From positions 124,001 to 188,000 of the forward strand of contig CAWJJU010000006.1 of the NCBI GenBank assembly GCA_963843315.1: 64,000 nt of DNA. The letters run 5' to 3'. Below are positions 1 through 8,828 of the stretch, piece after piece (within the stretch, counting starts at the first letter, position 1; each line of letters begins with the position of its first letter). The notes under the pieces are model-generated. The model had not been told where the DNA came from, ran no database searches, and was given only the letters and a program-made list of their open reading frames with translations. The translations under genes and the position numbers were made by a program. The stretch comes from JAWVFM01 sp963843315 (GTDB lineage: Bacteria; Actinomycetota; Thermoleophilia; Solirubrobacterales; 70-9).

Positions 1-206
1 TCTCAACCTTTGCTTTCGGAACCCCGTAGCGACTCGGTCCCGCGTCGTTGACCTTTGGCCGGCCGTGGCCGACCGATCCCAAGCATCGCTCTCGTGAGGC
101 CCCGGTGCATCGGGGTGTGTCCGCCGACGCGGCGCGGGTAACTACTGAGAGCCTCCTCGCCCTTAGTCCCGATGACCGCCGGCCTGCTGGCGGGCATCCT
201 CGTGGT

Positions 207-1136
207 GTGAGCACGCACCGCCCCAGGATCGTGATCGCCTTCGACGAGACGGAGGGCGCGGAGGATGCGCTCGCCCTCGGCGCGGCCCTTTCCGAGCTGC
301 TCGGCGCACAGCCCGTCGCCGTCACCGTGATCAGGTTCCCCGCCCATCTCGTCGCCGCGGACCGAGAAGGCGACGTTCTGGACGTCCGAACCGAGCCCCG
401 TCTCCAGACTGCAGCCGACGCGCTTGCGGCGTTCGAACCGGAGGTCCGCGGCATCCTGGACGACTCGCCCGCGCGGGCGCTGGGAGAGCTCTTGGCTCGC
501 GAGCGACCGGCCCTGCTCGTTCTGGGCCCCACGCGGCGTGGGCCCTTCGGTCGTGCGCTGTCGGGTTCGACCGCGGCGAGGTTGATCCACGCTGCGCCAT
601 GCCCGGTCGCCATCGCACCACCCGGGTACGCGAAGACGGTCGAGCGTCGCTTCATGCGGATCGGGGTGGGCATGCCGGGTGGCTCCGACGCCAGGGCGGT
701 GGTCGAGCTCTCCACCGCGCTCGCGCGCCGATCCGGCGGCAGGATGCTGCTGATCCACGTTCTGGCCCCCAAGGGCACGGGTGCCCCGGTCGGGTTCGCC
801 CCGATGGCCTCCGACGCCTACGCGTCGGCGGCCGCCGACGAGCACCGCCGCGTGCTTGGCGAATGCGCCGGCTGGGTTCCCGACGACGTGCCCTTCGACC
901 GGCGCGGGTCGCAGGGCTTCCCGCCCGCCGTCCTCGCCGACGCAAGCAAGGTCCTGGATCTGCTCGTGGTGGGGTCGCGAGGTCTCGGGTCCGTCAAGAG
1001 GGCCCTTCTCGGGAGCGTTTCCGCGCGCGTCATCGAGCGCGCGAGCTGCCCCGTGCTCGTGGCGCCGCGAGGCTGCGATCGCACCGCTTTCGCGTCAGCC
1101 GGCGACGACGAGGTCGCAGCCCCGGCGCTGGCCTGA
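207..1136 (+). CDS. Tandem-domain universal stress protein
   Basis: A cytoplasmic protein of 309 residues with two Usp domains, at about residues 5-145 and 150-300. The second keeps the ATP-binding pattern G-x2-G-x9-G-S (GSRGLG, then GS nine residues on); the first has a looser version starting GPTRRG. The family binds nucleotides and supports survival under stress; the target here is unknown. GTG at 207 is chosen because homology begins at RIVIAFDETEG; the frame is open back to 48 but encodes nothing recognisable there. Bases 1-206 show no other gene. A second, single-domain family member lies at 11558. Confidence 0.85.
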   Translation: MSTHRPRIVIAFDETEGAEDALALGAALSELLGAQPVAVTVIRFPAHLVAADREGDVLDVRTEPRLQTAADALAAFEPEVRGILDDSPARALGELLARERPALLVLGPTRRGPFGRALSGSTAARLIHAAPCPVAIAPPGYAKTVERRFMRIGVGMPGGSDARAVVELSTALARRSGGRMLLIHVLAPKGTGAPVGFAPMASDAYASAAADEHRRVLGECAGWVPDDVPFDRRGSQGFPPAVLADASKVLDLLVVGSRGLGSVKRALLGSVSARVIERASCPVLVAPRGCDRTAFASAGDDEVAAPALA

Positions 1137-1148
1137 GGCGGGCGCACG

Positions 1149-1742
1149 ATGTCCACCGCGGCGGAGCTTGCGCTGATCGCCGGCGTCGTGTTCGCCGTCA
1201 ACCTCCTTCCCGCGTTCGGGCCGCCCACCTGGGCGGTGCTCGTGTTCTTTCACTTCAAGCTTCACCCGGGTGACGTCGCCCTGGTTGCCGTGGGCGCGGT
1301 CGCCGCCGCAAGCGGGCGGCTCGTGCTCGCCACAGCCAGCCGGCGCTTTCGCTCACGCCTGAGTCCCGACCGGCTGGCGAACCTGGCGGGTGCGCGCCGG
1401 GCGATCGCCGGCAACCGGGCCGGAGCGGCCGGGGGCCTGGCGCTGTTCGCGGTCTCCCCGCTCCCCTCCGGCCAGCTCTTCGTGGCCGCGGGGCTCATGG
1501 ACGTGCGCCTGCTGCCGCTGACGCTTGCGTTCTTCGCCGGGCGAACGGTCTCCTACTCGCTCTATCTCACCGCCGCCGGGATCGCGGGCGAGTCCCTGGG
1601 CTCGCTGGTGGGCAAATCGCTCGGCTCGCCGCTCGGCATCGCCCTCCAGGTTGTCTGCCTGGTCGCCCTGGTGGCGCTGGTCCGGGTGGACTGGGGCGCT
1701 CGCCTCGAGGCTCGACGGGTGCGCCGGGGCCGGCCCGCCTAG
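1149..1742 (+). CDS. Small multi-pass membrane protein, function unknown
   Basis: A 197-residue protein with four or five hydrophobic segments (about residues 5-30, 40-58, 95-118, 122-146 and 160-182) and a basic C-terminus. It starts 12 bases after the stress protein, so the two are probably co-transcribed. Central glycines and a loop with SPLPSG vaguely recall DedA/VTT-type membrane proteins, but no diagnostic motif is certain. Function is not assigned. Confidence 0.6.
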   Translation: MSTAAELALIAGVVFAVNLLPAFGPPTWAVLVFFHFKLHPGDVALVAVGAVAAASGRLVLATASRRFRSRLSPDRLANLAGARRAIAGNRAGAAGGLALFAVSPLPSGQLFVAAGLMDVRLLPLTLAFFAGRTVSYSLYLTAAGIAGESLGSLVGKSLGSPLGIALQVVCLVALVALVRVDWGARLEARRVRRGRPA

Positions 1743-1755
1743 GCTCGTCGGCGCG

Positions 1756-2097
1756 ATGCTCGTCCTGATCCTCGCAGCCACCGGCACCGCACTGGCCGGC
1801 CTCCTCGCGCCGGGGCTGCGCCAGGGCTCCACAAAGCGGTGCTCGGCGGTGCGGCCGGGGGAGTCGCCTTTCTCTATGTCGCTCGCCGCGCGCTGGGCGC
1901 GTCCACCGCCAAGGTGCTGGGCCGCCCGGAGATCCGCACGTCGGTGCTCGTGTTCGTGGTCCTCTTCGTCCACAGCCTGCCGGAGGGGCTGGCGATCGGC
2001 ACCGCGTACGGATCGAAGGAGGCCGGGCTGGGGGCGGTGGGCATCCTTGCGCGGCGCCGCGGTCATGAGCGCGCTCAGCGCGCTGCTCTCTGTGTAG
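1756..2097 (+). pseudogene. Degraded ZIP-family metal transporter
   Basis: Three reading frames must be joined to recover a ZIP-like protein. ATG 1756 begins a hydrophobic segment (MLVLILAATGTALAGLLAPG). Near 1826 the frame shifts by one base into KAVLGGAAGGVAFLYVARR and then HSLPEGLAIG, the His/Glu metal-site motif of ZIP transporters. Near 2046 the frame returns and ends early at 2097. Only about 113 codons remain, whereas intact members usually exceed 220, so the C-terminal helices are missing. Given the truncation as well as the shifts, this is probably a real pseudogene. Confidence 0.65.
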
Positions 2098-2472
2098 CTA
2101 GTCGTCGTGGTGGTCGTCGCCGGGGCTGCCCGGGTTCGTCGTCGCCGGCGGTGTGGTGGTCGTTGGAGTCGACGCCGGGCCCAGGTAGGTGGAGGTCGTG
2201 GGTGGGGCGACGGTGGAGCTGGTGGGCGGCACCGTCGTCGTTGCGCTGGAGCCCGAACGGTCGGTGCTTCCGTTTTGCGCGGTGTTCGCCGGGTGGGAGC
2301 CACCGTCGCGGGACCCTGAACGGGTCGGGGGCGCGAGCTCGCGCCCGTTCTCGAACGACTGCCCGCTCAGCCCGATCGGCTGGCTGACCACCCGGCTTGC
2401 TGCGAAGGCGATGCCGGCGGCGATCGCGAGCCCGAGCAGGGCCAGCGCGACCCAGCGAAGCCCGGCCGTCAC
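2098..2472 (-). CDS. Single-pass membrane protein with Thr/Pro-rich tail
   Basis: A 124-residue protein: one transmembrane helix near the N-terminus (WVALALLGLAIAAGIAFAA), then an extracytoplasmic tail rich in Thr, Ser and Pro. GTG at 2472 is chosen because it overlaps the stop of the upstream histidine kinase (GTGA), implying translational coupling; the longer frame to 2571 would lie inside the kinase. Third gene of a response regulator-kinase-membrane protein operon. No family recognised; it may be an accessory of the sensor system. Confidence 0.6.
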   Translation of the reverse strand: MTAGLRWVALALLGLAIAAGIAFAASRVVSQPIGLSGQSFENGRELAPPTRSGSRDGGSHPANTAQNGSTDRSGSSATTTVPPTSSTVAPPTTSTYLGPASTPTTTTPPATTNPGSPGDDHHDD

Positions 2473-3866
2473 GGCGCCGACCCCACCGGTGATCTCGTCG
2501 CCGCCGGCAGCGAGATCGTCGCCTGGGCGCCCCCGCCGGCTCGGCTTTCCAGGGCCACCGAGCCGTCCCACTGCTCGATCAGCTCCCGCGCGATCGCGAG
2601 GCCCAGGCCGGTGCCCTGCGGGCCCCGGCGCCCGGCGCTGCCGCGGTTGAACCTCTCGAACACCGTCTCGGCCTCGCCGGGGGCAAGTCCCGCGCCGCGG
2701 TCCAGCACGCTGATGCGGCCGGGCTCGGTGCGCAGGGTCACCGTCGTCCCGGCGGCCGAGTAGCGCAGGGCGTTCTCGATCAGCGAGTCGAGGGCGCGGC
2801 CCAGGTCGGCCGGGGCGCAGGAGGTCAACCCGCCGCCGCGCTCCTCGCGCTCGAGTGCGATTCCCGCCTCGGCGGCGTTGCGGCGCCAGCGCTCCACCGC
2901 GGCATTCGCCGCCTCCGCGAGGTCGACGGGCTCGGCCGGCAGCTCGTGCTCGCCGGCGAGGCTCAGCACCAGCAGCTCGTCGACCATCTGCGAGAGGCGG
3001 TCGATCTCGCGCATGCCGGCGTCGAGCCGAAGCCCGCGACCGTCGCCTTCGGGGGAGGTCTCCCGCAGCTCCTCCAGCTGCAGGCGCAGGCCCGCCAGCG
3101 GCGTGCGCAGCTGATGGGACGCGTCGGAGACGAACTGGCGCTGTCCTAAAAGCAGGCGCTCGATCCGCTCGGTCATCGAGTTGAAAGTCCTGCTCAGCGA
3201 CCGCTGCTCGCTGGAGCCCTCGATCTCGACCCGCGTCTCCAGATGCCCGGCGGCGACGTCGCTGGCCGCGAGGTCCAGCCGGCGGATCGGCTTGGCGATC
3301 TGGCGGGCGATCAGGCCGCCCGCGACGAGGCCCAGCACCAGGACGACGCCGCCCAGCGCGGCGAGGCCCAGGATCGAGTCGCGGACGGCGGAGTTGACCG
3401 CCGCGACGCTCTGGGTGACCCGGACCGCTCCGATCGGCCTGCCGTGGTGGACCACCGGCACGGCCGTCGCGAGGATGTCGGTGCCCAGGGTCTGACTGTG
3501 GCGCGTCAGCTGGTCGCGAGCTCCACCCAGGGCGCTGGCGATCTCCGCACGTGAGGCGTAGCTCGAGCCCACGGCCGAGGGCCCGGCGCTGTCAGCCAGC
3601 ACGGTTCCGGCGTGGTCGACGATGAGCACGCGGCCGTTGACCGCCCGCGCGGACTGCGCCACGAGGTGGTCGAGCACCGTTCCGTTCGGAGGCGAGAGCA
3701 GGTCGCCGCTCGTGCTCGCCACCACATCCGCCTGGCTCTCGGCCTGGCCCTTCACCTCGGCGTCCACCCGGTCGCGCAGGCTCAGCGACAGCGGCACGCC
3801 CAGGGCCACGAGCGCCAGCAGCAGGACGTAGGCGACGCCCAGGAGCAGGCGCGTGCGAAGGCTCAC
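2469..3866 (-). CDS. Sensor histidine kinase
   Basis: A 465-residue membrane kinase. TM helix 1 is at about residues 8-28, an extracytoplasmic sensor region follows to about 160, and TM2 is at about 163-188. HAMP spans roughly 188-240, and the phospho-acceptor box SHQLRTPLAGL has His at about 251. The catalytic domain has the N box (ENALRYSAAG), the G1 box (DRGAGLAPGE) and GTGLGLAI. It starts six bases after the response regulator stop, so the pair forms one two-component system. The signal cannot be read from sequence. Confidence 0.9.
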   Translation of the reverse strand: MSLRTRLLLGVAYVLLLALVALGVPLSLSLRDRVDAEVKGQAESQADVVASTSGDLLSPPNGTVLDHLVAQSARAVNGRVLIVDHAGTVLADSAGPSAVGSSYASRAEIASALGGARDQLTRHSQTLGTDILATAVPVVHHGRPIGAVRVTQSVAAVNSAVRDSILGLAALGGVVLVLGLVAGGLIARQIAKPIRRLDLAASDVAAGHLETRVEIEGSSEQRSLSRTFNSMTERIERLLLGQRQFVSDASHQLRTPLAGLRLQLEELRETSPEGDGRGLRLDAGMREIDRLSQMVDELLVLSLAGEHELPAEPVDLAEAANAAVERWRRNAAEAGIALEREERGGGLTSCAPADLGRALDSLIENALRYSAAGTTVTLRTEPGRISVLDRGAGLAPGEAETVFERFNRGSAGRRGPQGTGLGLAIARELIEQWDGSVALESRAGGGAQATISLPAATRSPVGSAP

Positions 3867-3872
3867 GGCCGA

Positions 3873-4580
<708 letters not shown>

Positions 4581-4721
4581 AGGAGGAGGGTAGTCGGGGG
4601 GCCTGGCGCTTCGAGACGGCCAGCGCAAGGTTTCCCTGCTCTTAACCCGTGGGTGGGTTGCTCCTTGATGGCCGTTTCGGAGACTGGCGACGTCCTTTCA
4701 TCGACGCAAGGAGATTGCAAC

Positions 4722-5314
4722 GTGGACATCAGGACGAAAATCGCCGCAATGGCCACCGCCATTGGCCTTGGAGGCCTCGGCGGGTGGGCCATGGGCTCGA
4801 ACACCGCCGCGCCGGCGGCAACTCCGGCGACGCAGGCGGCCGCCGTCAAGCCCAAGGTCCGCACGCAGGTCGTGCACCGGACCATCCATCGTCAGGCCCC
4901 GATGAAGCAGGCGTCTTCCGGCGCGGGCAGCTCGCCAGGGTCCTCCCCGGGCTCATCCGCTCCGGCTGCGGCCGCCGCGGCTCCGTCTCCGGCACCGGCG
5001 CCGGCGCCGGCGGCGACCGTGACCCCGGTTGCGGCGACGACCGCGGCCCCGACGAGCTCGCCGGTTTCGACCCACACCAGCGGCTCGAGCGGTAGCTCGA
5101 CCGGCACGAGCTCCCCCCCGTCACGCACACCAGCGGCTCCGGCGGCGGCACCGGCTCCGGCGAGAGCGAGGGTGGCGACAGCGGCGAGAGCGGTGGCGAC
5201 GACAAGGCGATGTCCACCGTCCGGGCGCACTCGGCCTCGCAGGCCGTCGTCCCCAAGCGGACGAGCGTCCAGAGCAACCAGAGCAACCTCGGCCGCGTCA
5301 AGAGGCATGGCTGA
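4722..5314 (+). CDS. Membrane-anchored Pro/Ala/Ser-rich protein (reading frame shifts at a C7 run)
   Basis: GTG 4722 follows a good ribosome site (AAGGAG, 4708-4713). The protein has an N-terminal hydrophobic segment (IAAMATAIGLGGLGGWAMG), a basic patch VVHRTIHRQ, then a Pro/Ala/Ser/Gly-rich tail. At the seven-C run 5113-5119 the sensible C-terminus (Gly/Ser/Glu-rich, ending NLGRVKRHG) lies in the -1 frame and stops at 5314. Read without a shift, the frame stays open through the next gene to 5768, giving a fused product. The -1 register is preferred because its stop overlaps the next ATG by eight bases, like the other tight junctions here. Function unknown; context is the ApbE module. Confidence 0.55.
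5113..5119 (+). repeat. Homopolymer run of seven C with frame ambiguity
   Basis: One more C here would join the N- and C-terminal parts of the 4722 gene in a single frame. The run may be an assembly error, a phase-variable tract or a slippage site. Confidence 0.6.
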
Positions 5315-5768
5315 GCGCTCGGAACAGGGCTCGGAGCGGCCGCAGGCGACCACGGTCGTCGCGGCCGCTCCGCAGGCTCGCCGTGGCGGCGGCCTCGCGA
5401 AGCGAGTCGGGTGGATGCCCACGGCCATGGCGGCCGCATCGCTCTTCTTCGTGGCCTTCGAGTTCCTGTCCTTCCAGCTGCGCGCCGGACGCGATCCGTC
5501 CCTCGGCGGGGCGAGCACGCCCGTCGCGGCCACCGCCTCACCGAGGCCGGTCCTCGTCCACCGCGTCATCAAGCGCACGGTGGTGACGGATCCGCCGGCC
5601 ACGACCGCCGTCGCGGCCTCGACCGGGTCGACGACGTCGTCCGCGCCCGCCGCAAGCTCGGCGCCCACCACGAGCTCGGCGCCGGTCGCGGCAGCTCCCG
5701 CGGCGGCTCCGGCTCCCGCCCCGGCTCCCGCCCCGGCCCCCGCCCCCGTCGTCACCAGCACGTCATGA
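5307..5768 (+). CDS. Single-pass membrane protein with HRVIKR motif and Ala/Pro tail
   Basis: A 153-residue protein: basic cytoplasmic N-terminus, one TM helix (MAAASLFFVAFEFLSFQL, about residues 38-55), the motif VLVHRVIKRTVV, then a tail of Ser/Thr/Ala ending in Ala-Pro repeats. The HRxIxR motif after the membrane segment resembles VVHRTIHRQ of the preceding protein, so the two may be diverged duplicates. It overlaps the ApbE start (ATGA at 5765-5768). No known family; probably the cell-surface part of the redox module. Confidence 0.65.
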   Translation: MAERSEQGSERPQATTVVAAAPQARRGGGLAKRVGWMPTAMAAASLFFVAFEFLSFQLRAGRDPSLGGASTPVAATASPRPVLVHRVIKRTVVTDPPATTAVAASTGSTTSSAPAASSAPTTSSAPVAAAPAAAPAPAPAPAPAPAPVVTSTS

Positions 5769-6754
5769 GCCACGCCGACGTCACATGGGATGCCATGGGC
5801 AGCGAGGTCCGGCTGATCCTCGAGGATCCGACCGGAACCGCGGGCTCGGCCGCCCAGGCGGCCGCCGAGGCGGAGCGCTATGTCAACCGCTACTCGCAGG
5901 CCCTGTCGCGGTTCATCCTCGACAGCGAGCTCTGCCGGCTGAACGCCGATCCGCGCGACGTGGTGCCTGCGGGCCCACTCCTGCGGCGCGCGCTCTCCTC
6001 GGCCCTCTGGGCCGCCGAGCGCAGCCGCGGTCTCGTCGACCCGACCCTGGTCGAGCCGCTCGAGGAGGCCGGCTACGGCGAGTCGCGGGTGGGGGTGACC
6101 CCGGCCGCGCTCTCCGACGCCCTGCTGCTGGCTCCGGAGCGTCACCCCGCCTCGCCGAGCCCCGGCGAGGAGTGGAGGCTCTTCCGCGTCGACGACGGGG
6201 CCGGCACGATCATCCGGCCCCCCGGCCTGCGGTTCGATACCGGCGGCGTCGGCAAGGGCCTGGCGGCCGACCTCGTCAGCAAGCGCCTTGCCGGCTTCGG
6301 CCGGACGGTCGTGAACTGCGGCGGCGACATCAGGGTCGAGGTCGGCCCGGGGCTGCCTCCATACGAGATCGACGTCGAGCACCCGCTCACCGGTGAGCAC
6401 GCTCACAAGCTGACGGTCAGCTCGGGTGGCGTCGCCACCTCCGGCCTGAACGTGCGGGTGTGGCGTAACGCCGACGGCGGCTACGCGCATCACCTGATCG
6501 ATCCCGCCACTCGCAGGCCGGCATGGACGGGCCTCGTCGGCGTCACCGCTCTGGGGGCGACGGCTCTCGAGGCCGAGACGCTTGCCAAGGCGGCGCTGCT
6601 CTCCGGGCCGGCGCTCGGGCGAACCTTCCTCGCCGAGCGCGGCGGCCTCATGGTCCGCGAGGACGGCGAGGTCGAGCCCGTCGGACCCCTCGGGGTCCGG
6701 CCCAGGCTCAGCGTCGCCGTCCCGGCCTCGCTCCTCAAGGGAGCGGCCGCGTGA
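5765..6754 (+). CDS. apbE: FAD:protein FMN transferase (ApbE family)
   Basis: A 329-residue enzyme that attaches FMN to threonine or serine of extracytoplasmic redox proteins, using FAD and Mg2+. Family signatures are present: DTGGVGKGLAADLV (canonical DxGGxxKG), NCGGDIRVEVGP, the HHLIDPATRRPA loop and the ALEAETLAKAALL metal-site helix. No lipobox or signal peptide is seen, unlike many exported members, so it may act in the cytoplasm or start elsewhere. ATG 5765 overlaps the previous stop (ATGA), and its own stop overlaps GTG 6751. No FMN_bind or NqrC-type substrate protein is recognisable in the window. Confidence 0.88.
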   Translation: MSHADVTWDAMGSEVRLILEDPTGTAGSAAQAAAEAERYVNRYSQALSRFILDSELCRLNADPRDVVPAGPLLRRALSSALWAAERSRGLVDPTLVEPLEEAGYGESRVGVTPAALSDALLLAPERHPASPSPGEEWRLFRVDDGAGTIIRPPGLRFDTGGVGKGLAADLVSKRLAGFGRTVVNCGGDIRVEVGPGLPPYEIDVEHPLTGEHAHKLTVSSGGVATSGLNVRVWRNADGGYAHHLIDPATRRPAWTGLVGVTALGATALEAETLAKAALLSGPALGRTFLAERGGLMVREDGEVEPVGPLGVRPRLSVAVPASLLKGAAA

Positions 6755-7404
6755 GCTCGACCAGCCTCGCCGGACACACATGGTGGCTCGCCAGCCGGGC
6801 CTCCGGAATCGTCGCCCTGCTCCTGGTCACAGTGTCGGTGGGCCTCGGCCTCGCCATGGCGGGCAAGGTCGCGCGCCGCCCGGGACTGCCGCGGATCCTG
6901 ATGTCGATCCACGAGCAGACCGCGGTGATCGGCCTGGTTGCGATCGCCGTCCACGGAATCACGCTCCTGGGCGACCCGTGGCTGAACCCCGGCCCCAGCG
7001 GGATCGCGATCCCCTTCACGATGGCCTACAAGCCGCTGTTCACCGGCCTCGGGATCGTCGCCGGCTACCTGGCCGCGATCCTCGGCCTCTCCTTCTACCT
7101 GCGCCGTCGGATCGGCCCGCGGCTATGGCGGAAGGCCCACCGCGCGACCGTCGTCGTGTACGTCCTCGGCGTGATCCATACGCTTGGCGCCGGCACCGAC
7201 GCGTCGACCCAGTGGATGCGGGCCTTCATGATCGCCACCGGCATCCCGATCGCGACGCTCTTTGTCATCCGCGTGCTCGAGGGCAGGTTCGCGAGCCGGC
7301 GCCAGCCCTCCAGGGCCCCGGCGCCGGTGCGCACGCTGCGGCCGGTTCCCCACCATCAGGCGCAGATCGCCCGGCCCCCCCGGACCGTCGCGGAGGAGGC
7401 GTGA
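6751..7404 (+). CDS. Ferric-reductase-like transmembrane protein
   Basis: A 217-residue multi-pass protein with about six hydrophobic segments. Histidines suited to haem ligation lie in helices: SIHEQTAVIG and IAVHGITLL early, KAHRATVVVYVLGVIH later. This matches the ferric reductase-like/MsrQ-type membrane fold that moves electrons across the membrane. It sits between apbE and an FAD reductase with 4-base overlaps on both sides (GTGA 6751, TGATG 7402-7406), so it likely passes electrons between the cytoplasmic flavoprotein and a surface acceptor. The basic, Pro-rich C-terminus is cytoplasmic. Confidence 0.78.
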   Translation: MSSTSLAGHTWWLASRASGIVALLLVTVSVGLGLAMAGKVARRPGLPRILMSIHEQTAVIGLVAIAVHGITLLGDPWLNPGPSGIAIPFTMAYKPLFTGLGIVAGYLAAILGLSFYLRRRIGPRLWRKAHRATVVVYVLGVIHTLGAGTDASTQWMRAFMIATGIPIATLFVIRVLEGRFASRRQPSRAPAPVRTLRPVPHHQAQIARPPRTVAEEA

Positions 7405-8612
7405 TGAGTCGGCGCGATGGAGTGGTGCTCGTCGGCGGAGGGCTCGCCTCGCAACGGTGCGCCGAGTCGCTGCGGGCGCGGGGGTACGACGGGCCGATCC
7501 GGCTGGTGTGCTCCGAGCCCGAGCTTCCGTATGACCGGCCGCCGCTGTCGAAGGGGGTTCTCACCGGTGAGACCGAGCCGGCAAGGCTGGGCTACCGGCC
7601 CGCGGCCTGGTACGAGGACAACGAGGTCGAGCTCCTGCTGGGCTGCGCGGCCACGGGGCTCGACCCCGACTGCCGGACGATCAGCCTCGACGACGAGATC
7701 GAGATCTCCTACGACCGCCTGCTGATCGCCACCGGCGGTGAGGCGCGGCGCATCCCGGGATTCGACGGCTTCTGCAACGTCCACGAGCTGCGGACCGTGG
7801 CGGACGCCGAGCGCCTGCGCTCCGAGATGCTCGCCACGGGCAGCCTGGTCATCGTCGGCGGCGGGTTCATCGGCCAGGAGGTCGCCTCGAGCGCGCACCG
7901 CCAGGGCGTGGAGGTGACGATCGTGGAGGCGCTGCCGCTGCCGCTGGCGGGCCTGCTCGGCGAGGAGGTCGGCGCGTGGCTGGTGCGGATGCATCGCGAG
8001 TCCGGGCTCGCGTTCGAGGTGGGGTCCGCGATCACCGCGGCGCACGGCAACGGCCGCATCGAGGAGCTCGAGCTTGCCGGTGGCCGGCGGATCGAATGCG
8101 GGTCGGTGCTCATGGGTGTGGGGATCCGTCCCGCGGCCGACTGGCTTCGCGGCAGCGGCCTCGACACCGACGGGGTTCGAACCGACCCGGCGGGGCACAC
8201 CCGGCTCCCGGGCGTCTTCGCCGCCGGTGACGTTGCGCGCCCATTCGACCCGCGCTTCGGCGTGCACTCGCGAACCGAGCACTGGGAGGCGGCCGCGAAG
8301 GGCGGGGCGGCCGCGGGCAGGGCGATGCTCGGCGAGCCGGCGGGCGAGCCTCATCTGCCGACCTTCTGGAGCGACCAGCACGGCGTCCGCATCCAGTACG
8401 CCGGCAACGCCGAGCACGCCGACGAGATCGAGGTCAGGCCGGCTGACGGCGAGCGCGACCTGCTGGTCGTCTATCGCCGAAGCGGAGCCCCGGTCGCCGT
8501 TCTCGGGGTGGACAGGCCGCGCGACGTCCTGGCACTGCGAAAGGAGATCGAGCTTGCCCACGCGAGCGCCGAGCGCTCGCACGAACCCACCTCAGAAGGA
8601 GTTGCAGCATGA
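7404..8612 (+). CDS. FAD-dependent ferredoxin reductase-type oxidoreductase
   Basis: A 402-residue flavoprotein of the rubredoxin/ferredoxin reductase family: N-terminal FAD motif VLVGGGLASQRCAESL, NAD(P)H Rossmann motif VIVGGGFIGQEVASS, the GDVARPF flavin motif and a C-terminal reductase domain. It should move electrons between NAD(P)H and the ferredoxin encoded next. ATG 7404 has a strong ribosome site (GGAGGAGG) and overlaps the previous stop; its own stop overlaps the ferredoxin ATG. Operon position suggests electrons pass among this enzyme, the ferredoxin and the membrane protein. Confidence 0.88.
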   Translation: MSRRDGVVLVGGGLASQRCAESLRARGYDGPIRLVCSEPELPYDRPPLSKGVLTGETEPARLGYRPAAWYEDNEVELLLGCAATGLDPDCRTISLDDEIEISYDRLLIATGGEARRIPGFDGFCNVHELRTVADAERLRSEMLATGSLVIVGGGFIGQEVASSAHRQGVEVTIVEALPLPLAGLLGEEVGAWLVRMHRESGLAFEVGSAITAAHGNGRIEELELAGGRRIECGSVLMGVGIRPAADWLRGSGLDTDGVRTDPAGHTRLPGVFAAGDVARPFDPRFGVHSRTEHWEAAAKGGAAAGRAMLGEPAGEPHLPTFWSDQHGVRIQYAGNAEHADEIEVRPADGERDLLVVYRRSGAPVAVLGVDRPRDVLALRKEIELAHASAERSHEPTSEGVAA

Positions 8613-8815
8613 GCTACCTGCCCGTCATTGAAGAATCCGCCTGCGCCGGCCACGGCGATTGCGCGGTTGTCGCGCCCGAGGTCTTCCAGGTCGACGACAT
8701 CGCCCGCGTGGTCGGTGAGGGACCGGAGGAGAAGATCCTCGAGGCCGCGAAATCGTGCCCGTCGCTGGCGATAGCGGTCGTCGACAGCGAGTCCGGCGAG
8801 CAGGTCTACCCCTAG
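8609..8815 (+). CDS. [3Fe-4S]-type ferredoxin
   Basis: A 68-residue ferredoxin of the kind that partners cytochromes P450. The cluster ligands follow CxxHxxC...CP: CAGHGDC at residues 12-18 and the third cysteine in SCPSLA at about 50, with His in place of the usual second Cys. ATG 8609 overlaps the reductase stop and has AGAAGGAG upstream. No P450 is present in the window, so it more likely serves the flanking reductase and membrane module. Confidence 0.88.
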   Translation: MSYLPVIEESACAGHGDCAVVAPEVFQVDDIARVVGEGPEEKILEAAKSCPSLAIAVVDSESGEQVYP

Positions 8816-8828
8816 CGAAGGCGCCGGG

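Noticed and set aside
3..845. Long open frame on the minus strand opposite the stress protein
   Set aside because: Arg/Gly-rich composition with no family similarity; the plus frame encodes a clear tandem Usp protein.
4892..6781. 629-codon open frame on the minus strand opposite apbE
   Set aside because: Shadow of high-GC codon bias; apbE motifs are unambiguous on the plus strand.
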